Below are positions 1-5,222 of a DNA stretch of 5,222 nucleotides, piece by piece. A program made the translations under genes and the position numbers. Every line of letters begins with the position of its first letter. The first letter of the stretch is position 1. The DNA is taken from the NCBI GenBank assembly GCA_913062655.1, contig CAJXXO010000204.1, positions 1 to 5,222 on the forward strand, given 5' to 3'. The DNA comes from an uncultured Bacteroidota bacterium (GTDB lineage: Bacteria > Bacteroidota > Bacteroidia > Chitinophagales > S012-47). The notes beneath the pieces are model-generated. The model saw only the letters and a program-made list of their open reading frames with translations, ran no database searches and was not told the origin of the DNA.

Positions 1-1001
1 CCACCCAGTGGAATGTAAAGGTAGTCGCGCAGCCAACTCGACAAGCTGATGTGCCATCTTCGCCAGAAGTCGGTGATGTTGACCGCCTTGTACGGGGAGT
101 TAAAGTTGAGCGGCAGCCGGAACCCCAACAGCAACGCAATGCCAATAGCGATGTCGGTATAGCCCGAGAAATCGCCATAGATCTGCAGGGCAAAGCCATA
201 AATAGCCGACAGGTTTTCAAAGCCGGTGTATTTCTCTGGTTCAGCAAAGACACGTCCCACGAAATTGGCACCCAGATAATCCGCTATCAGGATTTTCTTG
301 ATCATTCCTGACACGATCAGCAGCAGGGCTTTTCCCAGGTCTTCCCTTGTTACGCGATATTGTTCATAGATCTGTGGCACAAAATCACTCGCACGCACGA
401 TCGGCCCGGCCACCAACTGTGGAAAGAACGACACGTAAAAGGCGAAATCCAGGATGTTGTTGACCGGTTTCACCAAGCCCCGGTACACATCCACTGTATA
501 GCTGATGGTCTGAAAGGTATAGAAGCTGATACCGATCGGCAGGAAGATGGATTCAATGTTGAAGTTGGCCCCGGTCAGGTTGTTAGCCATCAATGCAAAG
601 ATGTCTACCGCCAAAAAGTCCGTACCAAAGGTGGCATTGATGTTTTCGATCAGGAAGTAGGAGTACTTGAAGTAGGCGAGTACACCTAAGTTGACTACGG
701 CACTGAGCGCGACCAGCCATTTTCGCCTTCGAGCGTTGTCCGATTTAAAGATCGCCCAGCCGATAGAATAGTCGACAACTGTAGAAAACAGCAGCAGCAA
801 GAAATAAAAACCACCCGACTTGTAGTAGAAGAAAAGACTGAAGAGCAGTAAGTACACATTTCGGGCTCTTCGGTGGCGGTACACCAGGCTAAAGCCCAGC
901 AGCATAACGGCAAAGAAGACCCAGAAGTCGAACCGGTTAAAGAAGAAAGCAAACCGCGGATCGGTGCTAAAGCCAAATATGTAGTCGATCCACTCGTTCA
1001 T
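1..1001 (-). CDS. MBOAT-family membrane O-acyltransferase (AlgI/PatA-like), C-terminus outside window
   Basis: This is a polytopic inner-membrane protein of the MBOAT family. Relatives such as AlgI, PatA and DltB pass acyl groups from the cytoplasm to extracytoplasmic acceptors. I translated the minus strand from the ATG at 1001: the frame stays open to base 1, giving 333 residues, so roughly 130-150 C-terminal residues of a typical 460-500 aa protein are missing. Visible family signatures are PIGISFYTFQTISY (155-168), FFPQLVAGPI (192-201), YGDFSGYTDIAIG (275-287) and DFWRRWHISLSSWLRDY (311-327). The last contains the first conserved His (H317). The second, usually in an LWHG-type motif and considered catalytic, would lie beyond the edge. 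Hydrophobic segments occur near residues 24-41, 48-85, 95-118, 150-170 and 223-240. The start overlaps the stop of the upstream SGNH gene as ATGA, implying translational coupling. AAGGGGA sits directly before the ATG, too close for a standard ribosome site. The family call is firm; the acyl acceptor is unknown. Confidence 0.95.
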   Translation of the reverse strand, partial: MNEWIDYIFGFSTDPRFAFFFNRFDFWVFFAVMLLGFSLVYRHRRARNVYLLLFSLFFYYKSGGFYFLLLLFSTVVDYSIGWAIFKSDNARRRKWLVALSAVVNLGVLAYFKYSYFLIENINATFGTDFLAVDIFALMANNLTGANFNIESIFLPIGISFYTFQTISYTVDVYRGLVKPVNNILDFAFYVSFFPQLVAGPIVRASDFVPQIYEQYRVTREDLGKALLLIVSGMIKKILIADYLGANFVGRVFAEPEKYTGFENLSAIYGFALQIYGDFSGYTDIAIGIALLLGFRLPLNFNSPYKAVNITDFWRRWHISLSSWLRDYLYIPLG

Positions 1002-2227
1002 TCCCCTTGCTGTTGGTCCAGGTATTGATAATAGGCTCGCATGATGGCTTCAAAGAGTAGCTTGCCCTTGAGCTGATAGCCTCGCTGTGTTAAGTGCAAT
1101 TTATCACTGGAGGCCAGCCCGTGCTTATACCACTCATACACTGAGTTGGGGCCACCCATTACGGTGAAAAAATCCCACACACTCAGGTTTTCTGCCTTGG
1201 CGAGGTCAAATACCGCCTCGCGTGCCGCAATGTTGTTGCTGTTGTAGTAGCGTCTGTATCTGTAGCTGTCACCGGGTGTGGTGAGAATGATTGATGCATT
1301 AGGAGCACCCTTTCGCAATCGTGCCATTAAGGCTTTGTAGTTGGCCAGGTACTCTTCTTTGTTGAAGTATTTCATGTAGGCATCATTGGTGCCCAGCGAA
1401 ATGATGATCAACGTAGGCTGCAAGGCTGCCAGGTGTTCTTCCAGCAGGGGACAAGCCAGCCAATCGGGGATATCGGCTCCATTCACCCCAAAGCTGTGAT
1501 AGACCACACCGGGGTCCTCATTCTCCAGGCTGATGCCATAGAATCGAAACGATTGCTGCGACATAGAATCTTGCCGCAAGGCAAGGGTTACCACATCGGT
1601 ATCATTCAGCATCACAAACTCAGTGTAGTGGCTGTCTGAAATTACTTCGATCACCGAGGCATCTTTGAGGTAGGGTGTCAGGGCTTGTGGACCGGTTTCA
1701 TGAAAGACCTTCACCCGGCTGATCGTGTAGTTGGGGTTGTGTGCTTTGTGGTTTACATAAACCGTGATCAGACTATTGGTATCGCGGGTTTCTGCGGCAT
1801 AACCGGCAATACCTACTTTGCAGTCAGTTCGTTGTGCACTGAGCTTGCAATCGTCCCAGTTGCCCCGGTAATCGATACCATAGTTGATCGGGCCATTGGT
1901 ACGCGCCATTTTGTAGGGAAACACCATGCCTCGTCCACCATTACCGAGGAAGAAATGTCGTTGAAACTGCACCCGCACTTCATTGCTGAAAAAGCCGGCC
2001 TGAATGTGTGAGTCGCCCAGGTGCAACACCGATACTTTGCGGTCACCCAGCAAGATCAGTGAGTCCATGCTCGAGAAAAAGCCCTGCAAGGGCGCATCTG
2101 AGTCCCGGTACAGCACATTATCGTCCCAGTTGATGAATTCGGGAATCTCCGGGCTATCGGATTGTGCCCACAGGGTTCCCATCATCCACCAGCACAGGCT
2201 AAGGCATATCCATCTGCTTATAGGCAT
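998..2227 (-). CDS. Secreted SGNH/GDSL-family esterase or O-acyltransferase
   Basis: A 409-residue exported protein of the SGNH/GDSL hydrolase fold. The N-terminus MPISRWICLSLCWWMMGTLW followed by AQ reads as a signal peptide, probably cut after A21, which supports the ATG at 2227. All four catalytic blocks are present: LHLGDSHIQ (nucleophile S73), FGVNG (oxyanion G250), SLGTND (N281) and DKLHLT (D375 and H378). About 170 residues separate the Ser block from the Gly block. They include a GNGGRGMVFPYK stretch (95-106) and a C127/C136 pair that could form a disulfide. An insert at this place recalls the carbohydrate-binding insert of the peptidoglycan O-acetylesterase Ape1, but I cannot establish homology by eye. 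The gene overlaps the upstream SGNH gene by 29 nt and the downstream MBOAT gene by 4 nt. I infer that it moves or removes acyl groups on an envelope glycan together with the MBOAT protein. Esterase and transferase activity cannot be told apart from sequence alone. Confidence 0.92.
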   Translation of the reverse strand: MPISRWICLSLCWWMMGTLWAQSDSPEIPEFINWDDNVLYRDSDAPLQGFFSSMDSLILLGDRKVSVLHLGDSHIQAGFFSNEVRVQFQRHFFLGNGGRGMVFPYKMARTNGPINYGIDYRGNWDDCKLSAQRTDCKVGIAGYAAETRDTNSLITVYVNHKAHNPNYTISRVKVFHETGPQALTPYLKDASVIEVISDSHYTEFVMLNDTDVVTLALRQDSMSQQSFRFYGISLENEDPGVVYHSFGVNGADIPDWLACPLLEEHLAALQPTLIIISLGTNDAYMKYFNKEEYLANYKALMARLRKGAPNASIILTTPGDSYRYRRYYNSNNIAAREAVFDLAKAENLSVWDFFTVMGGPNSVYEWYKHGLASSDKLHLTQRGYQLKGKLLFEAIMRAYYQYLDQQQGE

Positions 2228-3776
2228 AGTATTCTTCTATAATCGCGTCATACAACATCTTCCCCACGATCCTCGACCCGCGAGCCGTAAAGTGGGTGTA
2301 ATCATCGGCTGCCAGGGGTGGATCATTGTTTACCCAACTGACCATCGAATTGTGGCCGCCCATGGCTTCATACAAATCCCAGAAGGCACAACCGGCCTTG
2401 AAGGCGGCATTGCGCTGTGCATTTCTGATCAACTCAATATTGGGATAGCTCTCAAATTGTAAACCCTCTTTTCTCGACATATCGCTTACGCCAATCACAA
2501 GGATAGGCATACCCGGAGCCGCTTTTTTCAGCGCCATCAGGTTGCGGTAGTACATCCGTTCGTAATAACCGTAATTATCGATCACGTGGGGCACCACATT
2601 TACACCAAATTGCAGCACCACCAGCCGGGCATTCAACATTCGAAGCTGCCGCGCCAGATTCTGGCGATCCATACCGCTGAAGTCGGCAATGGCACTACCG
2701 CGTAGACCGATATTATCTACGGCCACCCCAGTCTGACAATCCAGGGCTATGCCATAGATATCCGGGGAGTGAGTGGCTTCGAACGTAAAACTGATGGAGG
2801 AGTAACCTTTTTCTTTGTAGGCATAAGTAGGTTGAATGAAGTTTTGTGCTTGCGGTAAGGTTTGTATCACCGTATCGGTGTCATTCATGACCACTGCCAT
2901 AGGCAGGGGCAATTCATTGTTGTTGTACAGTACGCGGTATTGTTGGAAGAGTCGTGTACTCTTGTAGCCCATATTTGACTTTTCATAGCGCACCCAGGCC
3001 ATTGTAGTGTCGGGTACTACCGGAAGAGAATCGTTTTGTAGCGAGTCTTGTGGTGCTTTCAAATCAGACAGTAAAGTATCTGAAGAAGTAGTATCCGGTT
3101 CCGGGTAGGGGATGTAGCGGTAGTAGTGGGAGAGAATGCCATACTCATTGTGGGGTTCCCAGTCCTCTTTCGTCAGAGGTGGGCTGTATTTGACCCAATT
3201 GTCACTAGCCGTTTGTTGTACGGCCAATCGACCTTGCAGAATGTCCTGAATAGGTAAAATGCCTGGGCCACAGCCCCCAAAGTTGGGGTTGGTATGAAAC
3301 TTCTGCCGCAGCTCTGCGGTGATGCGATCACCCTCTACCTGGCTATCACCATAATGGAGAATACGAATCAATTGGCCTTCCGTACGGACCTCATCCAAGG
3401 CAGCAAAGAAGGGGTACAACACCGTATCAAATCCTTCGGGATAGCTGATCTTGTATTGTGCGATCACTTCATCGGCCGGTGGAATGATGAGGGTGTCGGT
3501 TTGGACGGTATCTCGAATAACCGGTTCTTCAGCCAGCAACGTATCAACCTCCACCGGTTCCTCATTTTTGGCAATGATCTCCGAGATGTCCACGTATTCC
3601 TTCGGCCCGGGGTGTTCCACCTCTTCCCAACTAAAGAATTTCAGTTCCTCCGTGACTTGTCCATCGGGGAATGCCACGATCAGTCCCAGCAGGATAGCGA
3701 TGGTGGTGGCAAACAAAAGAAAAATGCGGAAGGGCGTTACCCGGTTGGACATGGCAACAAAGGTAGCAGCTTGCAT
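2199..3776 (-). CDS. Membrane-anchored SGNH/GDSL-family protein (esterase or O-acyltransferase)
   Basis: A 525-residue protein (517 if translation starts at the second Met, 3752). A short basic N-terminus precedes one hydrophobic helix (about residues 17-36, RIFLLFATTIAILLGLIVAF) with no clear cleavage site, so it is probably an N-terminal anchor with the rest in the periplasm. An acidic linker rich in Glu, Pro, Asp and Thr follows (about 40-105). The SGNH blocks are LHYGDSQVEGD (S145), GLRGSAI (G360), LQFGVNVV (N393) and DDYTHFT (D492 and H495). The roughly 215 residues between the Ser and Gly blocks include a Ser/Thr/Asp-rich low-complexity stretch at 227-258. It resembles the downstream SGNH protein at several points: MNDTDTV against LNDTDVV, MGGHNSM against MGGPNSV, and KKAAPGMPIL against RKGAPNASII. 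This suggests tandem duplication followed by divergence. It is the first gene of the SGNH-SGNH-MBOAT cluster. The start is uncertain because a promoter-like TACCTTTG lies between the two candidate Met codons. The fold is secure; the activity is inferred. Confidence 0.92.
   Translation of the reverse strand: MQAATFVAMSNRVTPFRIFLLFATTIAILLGLIVAFPDGQVTEELKFFSWEEVEHPGPKEYVDISEIIAKNEEPVEVDTLLAEEPVIRDTVQTDTLIIPPADEVIAQYKISYPEGFDTVLYPFFAALDEVRTEGQLIRILHYGDSQVEGDRITAELRQKFHTNPNFGGCGPGILPIQDILQGRLAVQQTASDNWVKYSPPLTKEDWEPHNEYGILSHYYRYIPYPEPDTTSSDTLLSDLKAPQDSLQNDSLPVVPDTTMAWVRYEKSNMGYKSTRLFQQYRVLYNNNELPLPMAVVMNDTDTVIQTLPQAQNFIQPTYAYKEKGYSSISFTFEATHSPDIYGIALDCQTGVAVDNIGLRGSAIADFSGMDRQNLARQLRMLNARLVVLQFGVNVVPHVIDNYGYYERMYYRNLMALKKAAPGMPILVIGVSDMSRKEGLQFESYPNIELIRNAQRNAAFKAGCAFWDLYEAMGGHNSMVSWVNNDPPLAADDYTHFTARGSRIVGKMLYDAIIEEYYAYKQMDMP
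3758..3765 (-). promoter_or_regulatory. Candidate Bacteroidota -7 promoter element TACCTTTG for the SGNH-MBOAT cluster
   Basis: Minus-strand TACCTTTG fits the Bacteroidota -7 consensus TAnnTTTG exactly. It lies downstream of the first possible ATG (3776) and ends 5 nt before the second ATG (3752). If active, transcription would begin at or almost at the second ATG, favouring the 517-residue start and a nearly leaderless mRNA. I see no good -33 TTG at the usual spacing, and the 8-mer also reads as Ala-Thr-Phe codons, so it may be fortuitous. Confidence 0.35.
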
Positions 3777-3847
3777 TAGTTTTTACAGCTACTTTACTCG
3801 CAGCATAAGGTGTAATTCTAATGTAGTGTACAGACAGCCATCAGCCC
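3777..3847. other. Intergenic gap between lipoprotein and SGNH gene
   Basis: This 71-nt gap follows the lipoprotein stop codon (TAA, 3850-3848) and precedes the first possible ATG of the SGNH gene. I find no stem-loop followed by a T-run that would act as an intrinsic terminator, and no Shine-Dalgarno-like site. Read-through from the lipoprotein gene is therefore possible, though the two genes have no evident functional tie. Confidence 0.6.
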
Positions 3848-4309
3848 TTATTGGAAATAGGTGGAAAAGCTTTCCAGGTATTGTTCTAATTCCTGTAGGT
3901 GATCATCGCAATCAGCTCCTTCACAGCTTTCTAAGTGATCAAATCGCTCTTTGAGCGGAAACAGATAGTTGTGCAACTGATCATGGGCGGGCCCTTTCAT
4001 GCTGCACTGTGCAAAAATATCGCTGAAGGCTCCTTGTAACTTCTCCAAAAGAGTGGATACTTCGCTCATGTTACCTTTCTGGTAATCGGCTACCAGGGTT
4101 TGCATTTGTTCAATGCCAGCCTTGGTAGAGGCATCGGCTTCCCAGCGCTTGCCATCATTCAATTGCACTTCCAGTGCGGGGTGTTCATGGTCGCTGTGTA
4201 CTTCTGTTGTCGTGTCAACTGGCTCTTCTGCCGGCTTTTCCGTAGCGGACTGACAGCTACAGGTTAGGAGTGTCGTGCCTAAAAGGAACAGGAAAATGGG
4301 CGTTTTCAT
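3848..4309 (-). CDS. Small lipoprotein of unknown function with Cys/Met/His cluster
   Basis: A 153-residue protein with a lipoprotein-type signal: MKTPIFLFLLGTTLLTCSCQ. Either C17 or C19 could be the lipidated cysteine; the Ser at -1 favours C19. An acidic linker follows with a His patch, HSDHEH (H38, H41, H43), then a probably helical domain from about residue 48 that opens with LNDGKRWEAD. The most distinctive segment is CSMKGPAHDQLH (102-113), with Cys, Met and two His at helix-like spacing. A second cluster, C129, C134 and H137, lies nearer the C-terminus. I recall small Bacteroidota proteins with a similar LNxGxKW start and C-x-M-x-G-x-x-H-x-x-L-H segment and no settled function. Metal binding is an inference from the residues. 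The start is supported by the signal sequence and by the TACCTTTG element 20 nt upstream. No Shine-Dalgarno site is seen; the leader is A-rich (GCAAAACACAAACCT before the ATG). Confidence 0.85.
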   Translation of the reverse strand: MKTPIFLFLLGTTLLTCSCQSATEKPAEEPVDTTTEVHSDHEHPALEVQLNDGKRWEADASTKAGIEQMQTLVADYQKGNMSEVSTLLEKLQGAFSDIFAQCSMKGPAHDQLHNYLFPLKERFDHLESCEGADCDDHLQELEQYLESFSTYFQ

Positions 4310-4329
4310 AGGTTTGTGTTTTGCTAAGG

Positions 4330-4337
4330 CAAAGGTA
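4330..4337 (-). promoter_or_regulatory. Candidate Bacteroidota -7 promoter element TACCTTTG for the lipoprotein gene
   Basis: Minus-strand TACCTTTG matches the TAnnTTTG consensus and sits in the short gap after the DUF885 gene, 20 nt before the lipoprotein ATG. Transcription would start about 5-8 nt further on, leaving a leader of about 12-15 nt. The -33 region has no clean TTG. The identical 8-mer appears before the SGNH gene at 3758-3765. The placement is good, so I trust this one more than that one. Confidence 0.5.
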
Positions 4338-4360
4338 TTAATCTGATAAGGAATCCATCA

Positions 4361-5222
4361 TTATTCCTGAAGCATCGCTTCTCGTATGTACTGCACCGGA
4401 GCTGATCCATACCCCAGAAATTGATCGTGAAACTGCCGCAGATCGAATTGCTCACCCTCCTGCACCATCATTTCATCTCGGAGGTCGAGGATCTCCATCA
4501 AGCCGTTGAAGTAGCTGCACAATTGCACTTGTGTGCGCTGCACGCGCTGCCACTTGTTTTCCGCCTCGGCTGATTCCTGAAAGGCCCCATTGACCAGCAG
4601 CTCCATCACATCATCCTTGCTCATATTTTGCGTGTGCACCCCAATGTCGATGATCGTATTGGCAATGATGCGGAGGTACCATTTGTAGTACAGCAGTTGA
4701 AGCTCATCACTGTCTGCCCCGTACCCGGCTTCCAACATCATGCGCTCTGCATAGCAGGCCCATCCTTCTATCATCGTGTTGCTGCCGAAGATGGAGAGTA
4801 TTTGGCTGGGTGATTCATTGGCATAAGCCAGTTGCACGTAATGCCCGGGAATGGCCTCGTGGATGTTGAGGATCTGCAGCATGTAGTCGTTGTATTCGCG
4901 CAACCAGCTTTCGGCCACGGAGGGTTCATATTGCGTAAGATCGTTGACATTGTAATACGTATCGCCTTGCTTGTCGTAAGGGCCGGGGGCTGAAATCGAA
5001 ACGAGGGCTATGCCTTGCAAGTAGCCCGGAGCTTGTCGTACCACCAGCGGTTTGGTGGAGTCCAGGAATACCAGGTCTTTTTCGCGCACAAACTTGACCA
5101 GCGTGTCCATCTGGGTTTGAATGGCGGTCAAAAAATTAGCCGGCTCGGCATGGCTGCTGGATAGGGTATCGATCAGGCGCTGAATGTGAGAAAAATCGAG
5201 GGGGGCTAATGGTTCATCAAAA
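4361..5222 (-). CDS. DUF885-family predicted metallopeptidase-like protein, N-terminus outside window
   Basis: The C-terminal 286 residues of a DUF885-family protein; full-length members are usually about 550-600 aa. The frame is open from the right edge (reading FDEPLAPLDFSHIQRL) to the TAA at 4363-4361, and no start codon in the window needs to be invoked. An in-frame TTG at 5131 is internal. Key motifs are HEAIPGHYVQ (4861-4832), an HExxxGH-type zinc site, and EGWACYAERM (4768-4739), whose Glu is a likely third ligand. Near the C-terminus, QFLGYGSAPVQYIREAML matches the family's usual ending. The gene also carries the family's APGYLQG and YYNVND segments. Members are placed among zinc metallopeptidases by fold and motif, and many are exported in Bacteroidota, but substrates are mostly unknown and the signal region cannot be seen here. 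The gene ends 51 nt before the lipoprotein start and shows no functional link to the downstream genes. Confidence 0.93.
   Translation of the reverse strand, partial: FDEPLAPLDFSHIQRLIDTLSSSHAEPANFLTAIQTQMDTLVKFVREKDLVFLDSTKPLVVRQAPGYLQGIALVSISAPGPYDKQGDTYYNVNDLTQYEPSVAESWLREYNDYMLQILNIHEAIPGHYVQLAYANESPSQILSIFGSNTMIEGWACYAERMMLEAGYGADSDELQLLYYKWYLRIIANTIIDIGVHTQNMSKDDVMELLVNGAFQESAEAENKWQRVQRTQVQLCSYFNGLMEILDLRDEMMVQEGEQFDLRQFHDQFLGYGSAPVQYIREAMLQE

Noticed and set aside
51..689. Two plus-strand open frames opposite the MBOAT gene
   Set aside because: They lie antisense to a continuous MBOAT reading frame with strong family motifs, and their translations look like no known protein.
695..976. 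A 93-residue minus-strand open frame inside the MBOAT gene
   Set aside because: It is in a different frame from the MBOAT coding sequence, rich in Ser and Cys, and is a shadow of the real gene.
2199..2227. The two SGNH genes as one gene split by a frameshift
   Set aside because: Each has its own export or anchor signal and a full set of catalytic blocks, so they are two complete overlapping genes.
2004..2462. Plus-strand 152-residue open frame across the SGNH overlap
   Set aside because: It runs antisense to both SGNH genes and shows no recognisable domain or start signal.
3777..3847. Terminator or small RNA in the gap before the SGNH gene
   Set aside because: No convincing stem-loop with a T-run was found on either strand, and the gap is too short for a typical structured RNA together with a promoter.
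3294..3954. Two overlapping plus-strand open frames (to 3779 and 3954)
   Set aside because: Antisense to the SGNH and lipoprotein genes, with low-complexity composition and no family resemblance.
5129..5131. TTG as the start of a 256-residue DUF885 protein
   Set aside because: The same frame is open through to the right edge of the window and reads as family-like protein, so the TTG is an internal Leu codon.

Overview
The window looks like part of a Bacteroidota genome, though no finer taxon can be named. Three signs point there. Two genes carry the 8-mer TACCTTTG just upstream of a start codon, which matches the Bacteroidota -7 promoter consensus TAnnTTTG. Convincing Shine-Dalgarno sites are scarce. 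The protein types (SGNH pair plus MBOAT, DUF885 protein, small Cys-lipoprotein) are common in that phylum. Base composition looks mid-range by eye. All five genes are on the minus strand, so they are transcribed from right to left.

Right part (5222 to 4361): the C-terminal 286 residues of a DUF885-family protein, a predicted zinc metallopeptidase-like protein with HEAIPGH and EGWACYAE motifs. Its N-terminus is outside the window. After a short gap with a promoter-like motif comes a 153-residue lipoprotein of unknown function (4309-3848). It carries a His-rich patch and a Cys-x-Met-x-Gly-x-x-His-x-x-x-His cluster that could bind metal.

Left part (3776 to 1): three tightly packed genes. A membrane-anchored SGNH/GDSL hydrolase-like protein (525 or 517 aa) overlaps a second, secreted SGNH/GDSL protein (409 aa) by 29 nt. 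That gene overlaps an MBOAT-family membrane O-acyltransferase by 4 nt (ATGA), and the MBOAT gene runs off the left edge. The two SGNH proteins look like diverged tandem paralogues, both with intact catalytic blocks and a large insert between the Ser and Gly blocks.

The simplest reading is an envelope or polysaccharide O-acylation cassette. The MBOAT protein would pass acyl groups across the inner membrane. The two periplasmic SGNH proteins would transfer the groups to a glycan and/or remove them, by analogy with PatA/PatB/Ape1 and AlgI/AlgJ/AlgX. The glycan substrate cannot be read from the sequence. No RNA genes, mobile elements, CRISPR arrays or notable repeats were seen, and no gap between genes exceeds about 70 nt.
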